Of a stretch of DNA of 64,000 bases, positions 1 through 9,934 are shown one piece after another. A model generated the notes under the pieces. It did no database searches. It saw only the letters and a list, made by a program, of their open reading frames with translations, and was not told the origin of the DNA. The stretch comes from Mycobacterium sp. 155 (lineage in GTDB: Bacteria > Actinomycetota > Actinomycetes > Mycobacteriales > Mycobacteriaceae), in the NCBI RefSeq assembly GCF_000373905.1, contig NZ_KB892705.1:2659458-2723457 (forward strand), in the 5' to 3' direction. The translations under genes and the position numbers were made by a program. Positions within the stretch are counted from its first letter, which is position 1; every line of letters starts with the position of its first letter.

Positions 1-998
1 TAGCCCGGAACAGTAGGCTGCAGCCGCAGCGACTCGTCGAGAACGCGTCGCACATACCGTAGTTTCGCGACCTTCTCGAACTCGGGCCGCGGCTCGTCGC
101 CCCACACCTGGTCGACCTCGGCGCGGGCCCGAGCGCATTCCTCGGGATGTTGCGACAGGAAGTACAGTGCGAACGACAGTGCACCCGAAGTGGTTTCGTG
201 CCCGGCCACGAGGAAGTTGATCAACTGGTAGCGGATATTGGCGGCATCGAGATCCGACTCCAGCATGATCGCCAGCAGGTCGTCGTGACCCGATGAGGCG
301 CTGGCGCGGCGCTTGGCGACGATGTCGTCGGCCAGGGCGTGCAAGTACGCCGCGTCGCGCCAGACCCGGCGCTCGTAACGCCTGGCGACGAACCCGGGAA
401 GGAATGTCTTCCGCAACACCCCGAGCCGGTCGGAACCCCGCAGCGCGGACACCATGTGCTCGACGAACGGGTGGGTCTGTTCTGAGTCGAAACAGCCAAA
501 TGAGTAGCCGGCCGCGCACCGGCCGATGGTCTCCAAGGTCACCCGGGTGGTGTCGGCCGAGACGTCCAGCGGATCCCGGCTGTCCCAGCGATCGGTGAGT
601 TCACCTGCGACGTCGAGCATGACCCCGTGGTAGCGGCGCATGGCGGCCTGACTGAACGCCGGCATCAGAAGTTGATGCGCCTTGAGCCAGTTCGGTTCGT
701 CGTTGTACGCGGTGAACAGACCGTCACCGGCGATGATGCGCAGCGCCTCGATATCGGGGCCGACGTGCTTGGCGAACCGGGTCTCGTCATTGAGGTCCAT
801 GACGGCGCCGGCCCCTGCTGCGATGATGTATTGCGCACCGAGGAAACGGAATTCGAGAACCGGCCCGAGTTTGGCCAGCTCCGCCGCGGACTGCGACGGT
901 GCATCGGCATCCAGACCGCGCACGTCACCGAGGATCGGGACGCGCCGCGGCGGGTGGGGCAGTTTCGGGTACGCACGCCGGTGGTCCAAGGCGGTCAT
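1..998 (-). CDS. Cytochrome P450, CYP102-like heme domain (C-terminus cut by window edge)
   Basis: Heme monooxygenase, N-terminal 332 residues. The I-helix oxygen-binding motif AGHETTSG lies near residue 264 and is followed by ALSFALYFL. The K-helix ExxR motif (ESLR) lies close to the window edge. The whole N-terminal half resembles P450 BM3 (GDGLFT, NWLKAHQLLMPAFSQ, DTTRVTLETIG), which suggests a CYP102-type fatty-acid hydroxylase. In that family a diflavin reductase follows the heme domain; the heme Cys and any reductase lie beyond base 1. The start is the ATG complement at 996-998. It is divergent from the TetR gene, its likely regulator. Confidence 0.88.
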   Translation of the reverse strand, partial: MTALDHRRAYPKLPHPPRRVPILGDVRGLDADAPSQSAAELAKLGPVLEFRFLGAQYIIAAGAGAVMDLNDETRFAKHVGPDIEALRIIAGDGLFTAYNDEPNWLKAHQLLMPAFSQAAMRRYHGVMLDVAGELTDRWDSRDPLDVSADTTRVTLETIGRCAAGYSFGCFDSEQTHPFVEHMVSALRGSDRLGVLRKTFLPGFVARRYERRVWRDAAYLHALADDIVAKRRASASSGHDDLLAIMLESDLDAANIRYQLINFLVAGHETTSGALSFALYFLSQHPEECARARAEVDQVWGDEPRPEFEKVAKLRYVRRVLDESLRLQPTVPG

Positions 999-1069
999 GC
1001 GTCCAGCCTCCGCCACTGTTATACATGCGTCAAGTAGTACGCCTGGAGCTTCTGACCGGTCGCCGAAGT

Positions 1070-1075
1070 TAAGCT
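1070..1075 (+). promoter_or_regulatory. Predicted -10 element for the TetR gene
   Basis: TAAGCT lies 6 nt before the GTG start at 1082, a spacing that fits a leaderless transcript. The 83-bp divergent gap with the P450 would also hold any TetR operator; I see only weak dyads in it. Confidence 0.45.
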
Positions 1076-1081
1076 GACCGG

Positions 1082-1735
1082 GTGGGTGCCGAGACGAGAC
1101 GACGGCTCTCCCCCGCCGACCGCCGTAGTGAGCTGTTGGCGTTGGGAGCCGAGGTGTTCGGTCAGCTGCCCTACGACGAGGTCCGCATCGACGAGATCGC
1201 TGAGCGTGCCGGGGTGTCCCGCGCTTTGATGTACCACTACTTCCCGGACAAACGGGCATTCTTCGCCGCCGTGGTGCGGGCCGAGGGCGAGCGCCTGTTC
1301 GCCGCCACCAACACCCCGCCCGAACCCGGTCAGAGCCTGTTCGGCCAACTGCGTGCCGGCGTCATGGCGTACCTGCAGTACGACGAGGAGCATCCGCACG
1401 GTGCCTGGGCGGCCTACCTGGGCATGGGACGCGCCGACCCGGTGCTACGCGGTATCGACGACGTCGACAACGACCGGCAGGCTGACCGGATCATGAGTCG
1501 TATCGGCGAGGCGGCGGCCCAACCGTTGGACGTCAAACTGGAGCGGGATGTGCGGGCCATCATCTACGGCTGGCTGGCGTTCACGCTCGAGATGTGCCGT
1601 CAGCGCCTCGCCGACCCGTCGATCGACGCCGGACTCGTCGCCGATACCTGTGCCCATGCCCTGCTCGACGCGGTGGAACGGGTACCCGGCCTGCCCGCCG
1701 AGTTGGCGTCCGCAGCCTCTTCCGAATACCGCTGA
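1082..1735 (+). CDS. TetR/AcrR-family transcriptional regulator
   Basis: DNA-binding repressor of 217 aa. The N-terminal helix-turn-helix is clear: IDEIAERAGVSRALMYHYF at about residues 37-55, followed by DK. The C-terminal ligand domain is typical in length but not assignable. The GTG start fits the TAAGCT hexamer just upstream. It is transcribed away from the P450 gene across a short gap, so it probably represses that gene and itself. The inducer is unknown. Confidence 0.85.
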   Translation: MGAETRRRLSPADRRSELLALGAEVFGQLPYDEVRIDEIAERAGVSRALMYHYFPDKRAFFAAVVRAEGERLFAATNTPPEPGQSLFGQLRAGVMAYLQYDEEHPHGAWAAYLGMGRADPVLRGIDDVDNDRQADRIMSRIGEAAAQPLDVKLERDVRAIIYGWLAFTLEMCRQRLADPSIDAGLVADTCAHALLDAVERVPGLPAELASAASSEYR

Positions 1736-1771
1736 CGGCTATTTGTCGGTGCCGCGCGGCAGGATGAGTGA

Positions 1772-4700
1772 ATGGCCCCACCCGACCCGCTGACCCGGTT
1801 CAGCCCCCTGACCCGGGAGTGGTTTGCGACGGCGTTCCCGGCGCCGACGGCCGCGCAGGCGCAGGCCTGGCTTGCCATCGCCGAGGGCAACAACACCCTG
1901 GTCATCGCACCGACGGGATCGGGCAAGACGCTGGCGGCCTTTTTGTGGGCGATCGACCGGCTGGCCTTCGAGCAACAGGCCGGCACCACGGGCACCGGTA
2001 CTCGGGTGCTCTACGTGTCCCCGCTCAAGGCGTTGGCCGTCGACGTCGAGCGCAACCTGCGCACGCCGCTGACCGGGATCACCCGCGTCGCCGAACGCCA
2101 GGGCCTGCCCGCGCCGTCGATCAGCGTCGGCCTGCGTTCCGGGGACACCCCGCCCAACCAGCGCCGCGCCCTGATCGCCAAACCGCCCGACATCCTGATC
2201 ACCACCCCCGAATCGCTGTTTCTGATGCTCACCTCGGCGGCCCGGGAGACGCTGGCCACCGTGCAGACCGTCATCGTCGATGAGGTGCATGCCGTGGCCG
2301 CCACCAAACGCGGTGCGCACCTGGCACTTTCACTGGAACGGCTGGACCAGTTGTTGGACAAGCCCGCCCAGCGGATCGGGCTCTCGGCGACCGTGCGGCC
2401 ACCGGAAGAAGTGGCGCGATTCCTGTCCGGTGCGGCCCCGATCACTATCGTCGCTCCCCCGGCCAGCAAGACCTTCGACCTGACGGTGCAGGTCCCGGTG
2501 CCGGATATGGCCCATCTGGACAACAACAGCATCTGGCCCGATGTCGAGGAGCGCATCGTCGACCTCATCGAGGCGCACCGCTCCTCGATCGTGTTCGCCA
2601 ACTCCCGGCGCCTGGCCGAACGGCTCACCTCCAGGCTCAACGAGATCCACGCCGAACGCGCTGGCATCGAACTGACACTCGACCGCAACCCGCAGGTCGG
2701 TGGCGGTGCTCCGGCGCAACTGATGGCCAGCGGTCAGGCCAATGGCGCACCTGCACTGCTGGCCCGGGCCCACCACGGATCGGTGAGCAAGGAGCAGCGC
2801 GCTCAGGTCGAAGACGACCTCAAGAGCGGGCGGCTGCACGCCGTGGTCGCGACCTCCAGCCTGGAGCTCGGTATCGACATGGGCGCGGTGGATCTGGTGA
2901 TCCAGGTGGAGGCGCCGCCGTCGGTGGCCAGCGGCCTGCAGCGCATCGGCCGCGCCGGCCACCAGGTCGGCGAGATCTCCCAAGGAGTGCTGTTCCCGAA
3001 ACACCGCACCGACCTGATCGGCTGTGCGGTGACGGTCCAGCGGATGCTGGCCGGTGAGATCGAAACCATGCGCGTCCCGGCCAACCCGCTCGATGTGCTG
3101 GCCCAGCACACCGTCGCAGCAGCCGCGCTCGAACCGCTCGACGCCGAGGGCTGGTTCGACGCGGTACGGCGCAGCGCGCCGTTCGCCACGCTGCCGCGCA
3201 GCGCGTTCGAAGCGACGCTGGACCTGCTGTCAGGCAAGTATCCGTCCACCGAGTTCGCCGAGCTACGGCCCCGGCTGATCTACGACCGCGACACCGGCAC
3301 ACTGACGGCACGTCCCGGCGCCCAGCGGTTGGCGGTGACCAGCGGCGGGGCCATCCCGGATCGCGGACTGTTCACCGTATACCTGGCCACCGATTCCGAA
3401 AAGCCGTCCCGGGTAGGCGAACTCGATGAAACGATGGTCTATGAATCGCGTCCCGGCGACGTCATCTCGCTCGGCGCCACCAGTTGGCGCATCACCGAGA
3501 TCACCCACGACCGCGTGCTGGTCATCCCGGCGCCGGGCCAGCCCGCTCGGCTGCCCTTCTGGCAGGGCGACAGCGTGGGCCGCCCGGTAGAACTGGGCGC
3601 GGCGGTCGGTGCGTTTACCGGCGAACTCACCGCACTCGATCGAGGATCGTTCGACGAACGTTGCCAGACAATGGGTTTCGACGGCTATGCAACGGACAAT
3701 TTGTATCAGCTGCTGCGCGACCAGAGGGAGGCCACCGGTATCGTCCCCAGCGACACCTCGCTGGTGGTCGAGCGGTTCCGCGACGAGCTGGGCGACTGGC
3801 GGGTGATCCTGCACTCGCCGTACGGGTTGCGGGTACACGGTCCGCTGGCGCTGGCGGTCGGTCGCCGGCTGAGCGACCGATACGGCATCGACGAGAAGCC
3901 GACGGCGTCGGACGACGGCATCATCGTGCGGTTACCCGACGGAGGCGAAAACCCGCCCGGTGCCGATCTTTTCGTCTTCGATGCCGATGAGATCGATTCG
4001 ATTGTCACCGCCGAGGTGGGCGGGTCAGCACTGTTCGCTTCCCGGTTCCGGGAATGTGCCGCACGGGCCCTGCTGCTGCCGAGACGCCACCCCGGGAAAC
4101 GGTCGCCGCTGTGGCATCAGCGCCAGCGCGCCGCCCAACTCCTCGACATCGCGCGCAAGTACCCCGATTTCCCGATCGTGCTCGAGGCGGTCCGGGAATG
4201 TCTGCAGGACGTCTACGACGTGCCGGCGCTGACCGAGCTCATGCGCAAGGTGGCCCAGCGCCGGCTTCGGGTAGTCGATGTGGAGACCGCTACGCCGTCG
4301 CCGTTCGCCGCTTCTCTGCTGTTCGGCTACGTCGGCGCGTTCATGTACGAAGGTGACAGTCCGCTGGCCGAACGCCGCGCTGCCGCTTTGGCACTGGACA
4401 CCGTGCTGCTTTCCGAGCTGCTGGGTCGGGTCGAACTGCGGGAACTGCTCGACCCTGCGGTGATCGCCTCGACCGCCGCTCAGCTACAGCATCTGGCCCC
4501 GGATCGGGCCGCACGCGATGCCGAGGGGGTCGCCGACCTGCTGCGGCTGCTCGGCCCGCTCACCGAGGCCGAGATCGCCCAACGCTGCACCGCCGAGGTC
4601 ATCGGCGGTTGGCTCGACGGTCTGCATGCCGCCAAACGGGCACTGCCGGTGAGCTTCGCCGGTCAGGCTTGGTGGGTGGCTGTCGAGGACATCGGTCTGC

Positions 4701-6295
4701 TTCGCGATGGTGTCGGAGTGCCAGTTCCGATCGGTGTGCCCGCCGCGTTCACCGAATCGGTGGCCGATCCGCTCGGTGACCTGCTGGGGCGGTATGCCCG
4801 CACCCGCGGCCCGTTCACGACTGCCGACGCCGCCGCCCGGTTTGGCCTCGGCCTGCGGGTCACCGCCGACGTACTGGGCCGGATGGCGGTCGACGGCCGC
4901 ATGGTGCGCGGCGAGTTCGTCGCCGACCTGACCGGTGATCAGTGGTGCGACGCCGAGGTGCTGAAAATCCTGCGCCGCCGGTCGCTGGCGGCGCTGCGGG
5001 CCCAGGTGGAGCCGGTGTCCACCGCGGCCTACGCGCGGTTCCTGCCGGCCTGGCAGCACGTCGGATCCTCGCACAGCACCGGTGTCGACGGGTTGGCCGC
5101 GGTGATCGATCAACTCGCCGGGGTGCCAATACCCGCCTCGGCCGTGGAGTCGCTCGTGTTCGGCCAACGCGTGCGCGACTACCAGCCCGCCATGCTCGAC
5201 GAGCTGCTGGCCTCCGGTGAGGTCATATGGTCGGGCGTCGGGCAGATCGGTGGTGGTGACGGGTGGATCGCGTTCCACCAGGCCGAGACTGTGCCGTTGA
5301 CGCTGCCCGTGCCCGCCGAGATCGAGTTCACCGATACCCACCGCGCAATCATGGAGACCCTGGGTGGCGGCGGCGCCTACTTCTTTAGACAGCTGGCCGA
5401 AGGAGTGCTCGCAGATGAGCTGAAACCGGCTCTGTGGGAACTTATTTGGGCCGGGTGGGTCACCGGCGACACGTTTGCGCCGGTGCGCGCGGTCTTGGCG
5501 GGGCTGTCGGGCCCACGACGCGGTGGCACCCCCGCGCACCGGCAGCGGCAACGCCCGCCGCGGCTGAGCCGCTACAGCGTGGCCCGCCCACAGGCCCGGC
5601 CCGCCGATCCGACCGTGTCCGGGCGATGGTCGGCCTTGCCCGGCGCAGAACCCGATTCGACGGTGCGGGCACATTTCCAGGCCGAACTGCTCCTGAATCG
5701 GCATGGCGTGCTCACCAAGGGCGCGGTCAACGCCGAGGGTGTGCCAGGCGGCTTCGCCACCCTCTACAAGGTGCTGAGCGCTTTCGAGGAAGCCGGGCGG
5801 TGCCAGCGCGGATACTTTGTCGAATCGCTGGGTGGTGCGCAGTTCGCCGCGGCCACAACCGTCGACCGGTTGCGGTCCTACCTGGACAGCGTCGACCCCC
5901 AGCGTCCGGAGTACCACGCGGTGGTGCTCGCCGCGACGGACCCGGCGAATCCCTACGGGGCGGCGCTCGGCTGGCCAGATGACCGCGAATCCGGCCACCG
6001 GCCCGGCCGCAAGGCCGGTGCACTGGTGGCATTGGTGGACGGACAGCTCGTGTGGTTCCTGGAGCGCGGCGGGAAATCACTGCTCAGTTTCGGCGCCGAC
6101 GCCGACGCGCAGCGGGCCGCCGCAGCGGCACTGGCCGATCTGGTCAGTTCGGGCCGGGTGCCGTCGTTGCTGGTAGAGCGCATCAACGGCACCGCGGTGC
6201 TCGATCCGGACATCGACGAGGAACGCAGCGTGGTGCAGGACGCGCTGACGGGAGCGGGTTTCGCCAGGACACCGCGCGGCCTGCGGCTGCGCTAG
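1772..6295 (+). CDS. lhr: ATP-dependent helicase Lhr
   Basis: Superfamily 2 3'-to-5' DNA translocase/helicase of 1507 aa, close to the length of M. tuberculosis Lhr (Rv3296). Visible motifs in order: Walker A PTGSGKT at residues 47-53; DEVH box near 170; SAT motif (LSATVRPP) near 206; second RecA domain with SSLELGID; motif VI QRIGRAGHQ near 389. About 1100 residues of Lhr-specific C-terminal region follow. The Lhr core is a DNA-damage-inducible repair helicase in mycobacteria. The ATG at 1772 follows a short G-rich stretch. The neighbouring nei gene is also a repair gene, as in M. tuberculosis. No frameshift was seen. Confidence 0.95.
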   Translation: MAPPDPLTRFSPLTREWFATAFPAPTAAQAQAWLAIAEGNNTLVIAPTGSGKTLAAFLWAIDRLAFEQQAGTTGTGTRVLYVSPLKALAVDVERNLRTPLTGITRVAERQGLPAPSISVGLRSGDTPPNQRRALIAKPPDILITTPESLFLMLTSAARETLATVQTVIVDEVHAVAATKRGAHLALSLERLDQLLDKPAQRIGLSATVRPPEEVARFLSGAAPITIVAPPASKTFDLTVQVPVPDMAHLDNNSIWPDVEERIVDLIEAHRSSIVFANSRRLAERLTSRLNEIHAERAGIELTLDRNPQVGGGAPAQLMASGQANGAPALLARAHHGSVSKEQRAQVEDDLKSGRLHAVVATSSLELGIDMGAVDLVIQVEAPPSVASGLQRIGRAGHQVGEISQGVLFPKHRTDLIGCAVTVQRMLAGEIETMRVPANPLDVLAQHTVAAAALEPLDAEGWFDAVRRSAPFATLPRSAFEATLDLLSGKYPSTEFAELRPRLIYDRDTGTLTARPGAQRLAVTSGGAIPDRGLFTVYLATDSEKPSRVGELDETMVYESRPGDVISLGATSWRITEITHDRVLVIPAPGQPARLPFWQGDSVGRPVELGAAVGAFTGELTALDRGSFDERCQTMGFDGYATDNLYQLLRDQREATGIVPSDTSLVVERFRDELGDWRVILHSPYGLRVHGPLALAVGRRLSDRYGIDEKPTASDDGIIVRLPDGGENPPGADLFVFDADEIDSIVTAEVGGSALFASRFRECAARALLLPRRHPGKRSPLWHQRQRAAQLLDIARKYPDFPIVLEAVRECLQDVYDVPALTELMRKVAQRRLRVVDVETATPSPFAASLLFGYVGAFMYEGDSPLAERRAAALALDTVLLSELLGRVELRELLDPAVIASTAAQLQHLAPDRAARDAEGVADLLRLLGPLTEAEIAQRCTAEVIGGWLDGLHAAKRALPVSFAGQAWWVAVEDIGLLRDGVGVPVPIGVPAAFTESVADPLGDLLGRYARTRGPFTTADAAARFGLGLRVTADVLGRMAVDGRMVRGEFVADLTGDQWCDAEVLKILRRRSLAALRAQVEPVSTAAYARFLPAWQHVGSSHSTGVDGLAAVIDQLAGVPIPASAVESLVFGQRVRDYQPAMLDELLASGEVIWSGVGQIGGGDGWIAFHQAETVPLTLPVPAEIEFTDTHRAIMETLGGGGAYFFRQLAEGVLADELKPALWELIWAGWVTGDTFAPVRAVLAGLSGPRRGGTPAHRQRQRPPRLSRYSVARPQARPADPTVSGRWSALPGAEPDSTVRAHFQAELLLNRHGVLTKGAVNAEGVPGGFATLYKVLSAFEEAGRCQRGYFVESLGGAQFAAATTVDRLRSYLDSVDPQRPEYHAVVLAATDPANPYGAALGWPDDRESGHRPGRKAGALVALVDGQLVWFLERGGKSLLSFGADADAQRAAAAALADLVSSGRVPSLLVERINGTAVLDPDIDEERSVVQDALTGAGFARTPRGLRLR

Positions 6296-6326
6296 GCAGT
6301 TCGATACTCGAGCGGTTCAATAGGGT

Positions 6327-7082
6327 ATGCCCGAAGGTGACACCGTTTTCCACAACGCCGCGGTACTGCGCAGCGCACTGGACGGAAAGACGTTGACCCG
6401 CTGCGATATCCGAGTACCGCGCTATGCCGCGGTGGACCTCACCGGCGACGTCGTCGATGAAGTGCTCAGCCGTGGCAAGCATCTGTTCATCCGGGTCGGC
6501 GCCGCCAGCATCCACTCACATCTGAAGATGGAGGGCAGCTGGAAGATCGGGTGGACCGGCGGTGGTGCACCGCACCGGATCCGAATCGTCCTGGAAACCA
6601 ATGACAGCAGAGCCACCGGCATCGATCTCGGCGTGCTGGAAGTACTGGACCGCGACTGCGACATGGACTCCGTCGCACACCTCGGACCCGACCTTTTGGG
6701 CTCCGACTGGGAACCCCGCACCGCAGCGGCCAATCTGGCCGCCGCCCCGGACCGGCCGCTGGCGCAGGCCTTGCTCGATCAACGGGTGATGGCAGGCGTC
6801 GGCAACGTCTATTGCAATGAACTGTGTTTCGTTTTCGGACATCGCCCCACCACGCCGGTCGGCACCCTGAACAATCCGCTGCGGGTCGTACAGCGAGCCC
6901 GGGACATGCTGTGGCTCAACCGGTCCCGCTGGAATCGGACCACCACCGGCGATACCAGGAACGGACACCAACTGTGGGTGTACGGCCGGGCTGGTGCACC
7001 GTGCCGGCGCTGCGGCACCCTCATCGAGACCGACAGCGAGGGCGATCGCGTGACGTATTGGTGCCCGAACTGTCAGGTGTGA
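6327..7082 (+). CDS. nei: Fpg/Nei-family DNA glycosylase (Nei2 type, Rv3297-like)
   Basis: Bifunctional glycosylase/AP lyase for oxidised bases, 251 aa. The mature N-terminus MPEGDTVFH supplies the catalytic Pro2 and Glu3. The helix-two-turn-helix region includes [16 protein letters not shown]-terminal zinc finger has the pattern CRRC then CPNC. It lies 31 bp after lhr, so the two are probably co-transcribed as a repair pair. M. tuberculosis has two Nei proteins; position next to lhr points to Nei2. Confidence 0.93.
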   Translation: MPEGDTVFHNAAVLRSALDGKTLTRCDIRVPRYAAVDLTGDVVDEVLSRGKHLFIRVGAASIHSHLKMEGSWKIGWTGGGAPHRIRIVLETNDSRATGIDLGVLEVLDRDCDMDSVAHLGPDLLGSDWEPRTAAANLAAAPDRPLAQALLDQRVMAGVGNVYCNELCFVFGHRPTTPVGTLNNPLRVVQRARDMLWLNRSRWNRTTTGDTRNGHQLWVYGRAGAPCRRCGTLIETDSEGDRVTYWCPNCQV

Positions 7083-7203
7083 CAACACGCTGAGTGGTCA
7101 CTTGACCGCACAGGCCGCCATGGTGCGATACACAGTGGATCTTCAGCTACAGCGAAGCCCAAATCCACTCCGAGGTTCGCCACCGGAGGATGAGAATCGG
7201 GTC

Positions 7204-9558
7204 ATGGCGATACAGAGCGGCTGGGCCGGGGTGCCCGAGTCGGTCGGCTATGTGTTCAAGCGACTGTTCTTGGGCAAGCCACTGGTCAGTGAGCAGCTGA
7301 GTTCGGAGAAGTTGTCAAATTCGGTTGCCCTGGGGGTGTTGTCGCCCGACGCCATCTCGTCGAGCGCCTACGGCACCGAAGAGATCTTGATCGAGCTGAT
7401 GCCGTTCGCCGGGCTGGCCGCTTTCACACTCTTGTTGCCCATCACCGGGGTGATTCTGGTGATCCTGGTTCTGGTGGCGGCCTCGTATCGCCAGGTGGTA
7501 ATGGCCTACACGCGCGCCGGTGGCTCGTATGTGGTTGCACGCGAGAACTTTGGTCCGCGGATCGCGCAGATCGCCGCGGCCGCCCTGTTGATCGACTATG
7601 TGGTGACCGTTGCGGTGCAGGCGGCCGCGGGCACGGTCGCGGTGGCGTCGGCGCTGCGCCTGCTCGGGCCCTACAGCCTCGAGATCACGGTCGGCGTCGT
7701 CATCGTCATGTGCTACGCGAACCTGCGCGGGCTGCGCGAAGCCGGCCGACCGTTCGCCATTCCGACCTACTTCTTCATCACCATGATGACGTTGATGATC
7801 GTGGTCGGCGTTGCCCGCGCACTCTTCGGTGATCTGCCGACCTACGATCCGCAGCACATGACGGGCCTGGTCGAGATCCATCAAGCCGACGGCCTCGTGA
7901 TGGGGGCATCGATTCTGGTGCTGCTGCGGGCATTCGCCAACGGTGGATCGTCGCTGACCGGAGTCGAGGCGATCTCCAACACCGTGGGCTTTTTCCGAAA
8001 GCCGCAGGGCGCCAACGCACGCAAGGTGCTCACGGTCATGGCCTGCATACTCGCCTTCCTCGTCGGCGGAGTGTCTTACCTCGCCTACGCCACGCATTCG
8101 GCGCCGTACGCGGCAGGGTATCCGTCGGTGTTGTCCGAGGAGGCGCGCGCCGTTTTCGGTGCCGGGCCTATCGGTAATACCCTCTATGCTCTGCTCCAGA
8201 TCGCGACTGCGGCGATCCTGTTCACTGGCGCGAACACTAGCTTCAATGGGTTCCCGGCGCTGGCCAGCTTCGTTGCCGAGGACCGCTTCCTACCGCGGCA
8301 GCTGACCAAGCGGGGACATCGCCTGGTGTTCTCCAACGGGATCATCGTGCTTACCGCGTTGTCCGTCGTACTGCTCGTTGCCACCGGCGGGTCTGTCAAC
8401 GCCCTGGTGCCGTTCTACGCGATCGGTGTGTTCACCGGGTTCGCCATGGCCGGTTACGGAATGACGAAACACCATCTGACACACCAAGAGCGAGGCTGGC
8501 GGCACAAGCTCGCAATCAACCTGTCGGCGGCCGTGGTGTCGACGGTCGTCGTCGGGATCTTCGCAGTGGCAAAGTTCACCGAGGGAGCTTGGCTCGTCGT
8601 AGTGGTCTTCCCGCTTCTCGTGTGGGTGCTGATGCGGCTCAACCGCGAATACCGGGCCGAGGCCGCGATTCTGGAAAAACTCCACGCCGATCGGTCGGAG
8701 GTGACGAAGTACGCCCGACACATCGTGTTGGTGTTGGTCAACGCCGTCGACCTCGCGGTGATCGAGGCGTTGCGGTACGGGCGCGGATTGCGTGCCGACC
8801 AGTTGACCGCGGTGCACATCATGATCGACGCCGAGCACGCCGAGCAAGTGCGGAAGCGTTGGGACTACTACGGATTCGACATCCCCTTGCGGGTGGTGGA
8901 TTGCCCCGACCGTCGCCTGACCCGCACCGCTGTGGAGTTGGTGGCCACCGCCCGGGCCCAGTACCACAACGCCAACGTTACCGTCCTGTTGCCTAGGCGA
9001 AGCTACGCTCCACTGCTGGGACGCTTGCTGCACGACCGGACCGCCGACAGGATCGCCCGTGCCATCAGCCACGTCCCCGACGCGGCGGCCACCATCGTGC
9101 CCTACGACGTGCAGTCACGTATCCGGCAGGCGTTCCCCGATCTGTTCGAGGAACGCATCACCCGCGGAATCGAAAGGGTTCAAGCCCGCGTCACCCAGGC
9201 TGACCAAAAACGCGCCGACGCCTACGAGCATCCGGAGCCGCCACCGATGGCGGTCGCGGTCGACGGCCTGATCCCCGGACATCGCGCGATGGTCGAAGGA
9301 CGCGTGAACGAGGTCGATGACTTCCAGAAGCAGGGCAAGCGGGTCCGCATCGTCGTCATCGGCGACGACACCGGCGAACTGCGGATCACCCTCGGGCCCG
9401 GTCACAGCGGCGACGACATCGAACCCGGCCAACTGATTCAGGTCACCGGCAAGGCCCGACGATCCGGCAACGAGCCGATCTTCATGACAGACCCGTCCTA
9501 CCGCATCGTGCAGACGACCGACGGTCGCGCACTTCCCGACGGTCATTCGGCCTCGTGA
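7204..9558 (+). CDS. KimA-like APC/KUP potassium transporter with C-terminal OB-fold-like domain
   Basis: Integral membrane transporter of 784 aa. The N-terminal part strongly resembles Bacillus KimA (YdaO): GKPL near the start, LSPDAISSSAYGTEEIL, RQVVMAYTRAGGSYVV, and LTGVEAISN. About 12 hydrophobic segments are followed by a cytosolic domain. The last 100 or so residues (from about 685) look like an OB fold (GRVNEVDDF, VRIVVIGDDTGELRITLG, PGQLIQVTGKARR), which KimA lacks. The ATG at 7204 is preferred because GGAGGA lies upstream. An in-frame TTG at 7102 has no ribosome-binding site. Confidence 0.85.
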   Translation: MAIQSGWAGVPESVGYVFKRLFLGKPLVSEQLSSEKLSNSVALGVLSPDAISSSAYGTEEILIELMPFAGLAAFTLLLPITGVILVILVLVAASYRQVVMAYTRAGGSYVVARENFGPRIAQIAAAALLIDYVVTVAVQAAAGTVAVASALRLLGPYSLEITVGVVIVMCYANLRGLREAGRPFAIPTYFFITMMTLMIVVGVARALFGDLPTYDPQHMTGLVEIHQADGLVMGASILVLLRAFANGGSSLTGVEAISNTVGFFRKPQGANARKVLTVMACILAFLVGGVSYLAYATHSAPYAAGYPSVLSEEARAVFGAGPIGNTLYALLQIATAAILFTGANTSFNGFPALASFVAEDRFLPRQLTKRGHRLVFSNGIIVLTALSVVLLVATGGSVNALVPFYAIGVFTGFAMAGYGMTKHHLTHQERGWRHKLAINLSAAVVSTVVVGIFAVAKFTEGAWLVVVVFPLLVWVLMRLNREYRAEAAILEKLHADRSEVTKYARHIVLVLVNAVDLAVIEALRYGRGLRADQLTAVHIMIDAEHAEQVRKRWDYYGFDIPLRVVDCPDRRLTRTAVELVATARAQYHNANVTVLLPRRSYAPLLGRLLHDRTADRIARAISHVPDAAATIVPYDVQSRIRQAFPDLFEERITRGIERVQARVTQADQKRADAYEHPEPPPMAVAVDGLIPGHRAMVEGRVNEVDDFQKQGKRVRIVVIGDDTGELRITLGPGHSGDDIEPGQLIQVTGKARRSGNEPIFMTDPSYRIVQTTDGRALPDGHSAS

Positions 9559-9922
9559 CCGTCACTCAGCACTGTGGCCAGTGTTGGTGCCGCGGCGATG
9601 CTTGACATGCATTGCAGTTGCTCAACGTCAGACGATCCAATCATTGCTTGACACAGGCGCTTCCGCCGTGAGATCGATCTGAGGAAGGCAGAAATTGCTG
9701 GCACCCCGAAGACCTCTCCCACCCGCTCGGGGACGACGGCGGGACGACTCAGCCGACGATCCGTAGATGGATTGTGATGTCATGATCAACGCCGTCACCG
9801 CCGTCGCGCCACTGCTACCGCGTCCACAGTCGACAAAATCGAGCACCAATTGTGTTGCGCGGCTGCCCCTGTGGATGAACGAGGGGTTGTGGATAACTGG
9901 TTTATGGGTCGGGGTGCGGCGG
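9559..9922. other. 364-bp gap holding degenerate remnants
   Basis: No intact gene seen. Bases 9698-9800 are a decayed copy of the DUF222/acetyltransferase junction found downstream at 11275-11426. The remainder shows nothing I can assign apart from the DUF222 promoter at its right edge. Confidence 0.7.
9698..9800 (+). repeat. Remnant copy of the DUF222-3'/GNAT-5' junction
   Basis: Bases 9698-9724 are identical over 27 nt to 11275-11301, inside the DUF222 3' end. Bases 9763-9800 match 11389-11426 at 34 of 38 positions, including the acetyltransferase start ATGATCAACGCC. The middle is shortened and diverged. Only the first few codons of the acetyltransferase survive, so this is a relic of an earlier copy. 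Confidence 0.85.
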
Positions 9923-9928
9923 TAGAAT
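9923..9928 (+). promoter_or_regulatory. Predicted -10 element for the DUF222 gene
   Basis: TAGAAT sits 6 nt before ATG at 9935, which fits a leaderless promoter. Confidence 0.5.
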
Positions 9929-9934
9929 TCGAAC

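Noticed and set aside
4484..5998. 504-codon open frame antisense to lhr
   Set aside because: High-GC shadow; no recognisable domain, and lhr on the other strand is a full-length conserved gene.
7083..7203. c-di-AMP riboswitch upstream of the KimA-like gene
   Set aside because: The 121-bp region lacks the conserved aptamer elements I would expect; only a ribosome-binding site is visible.
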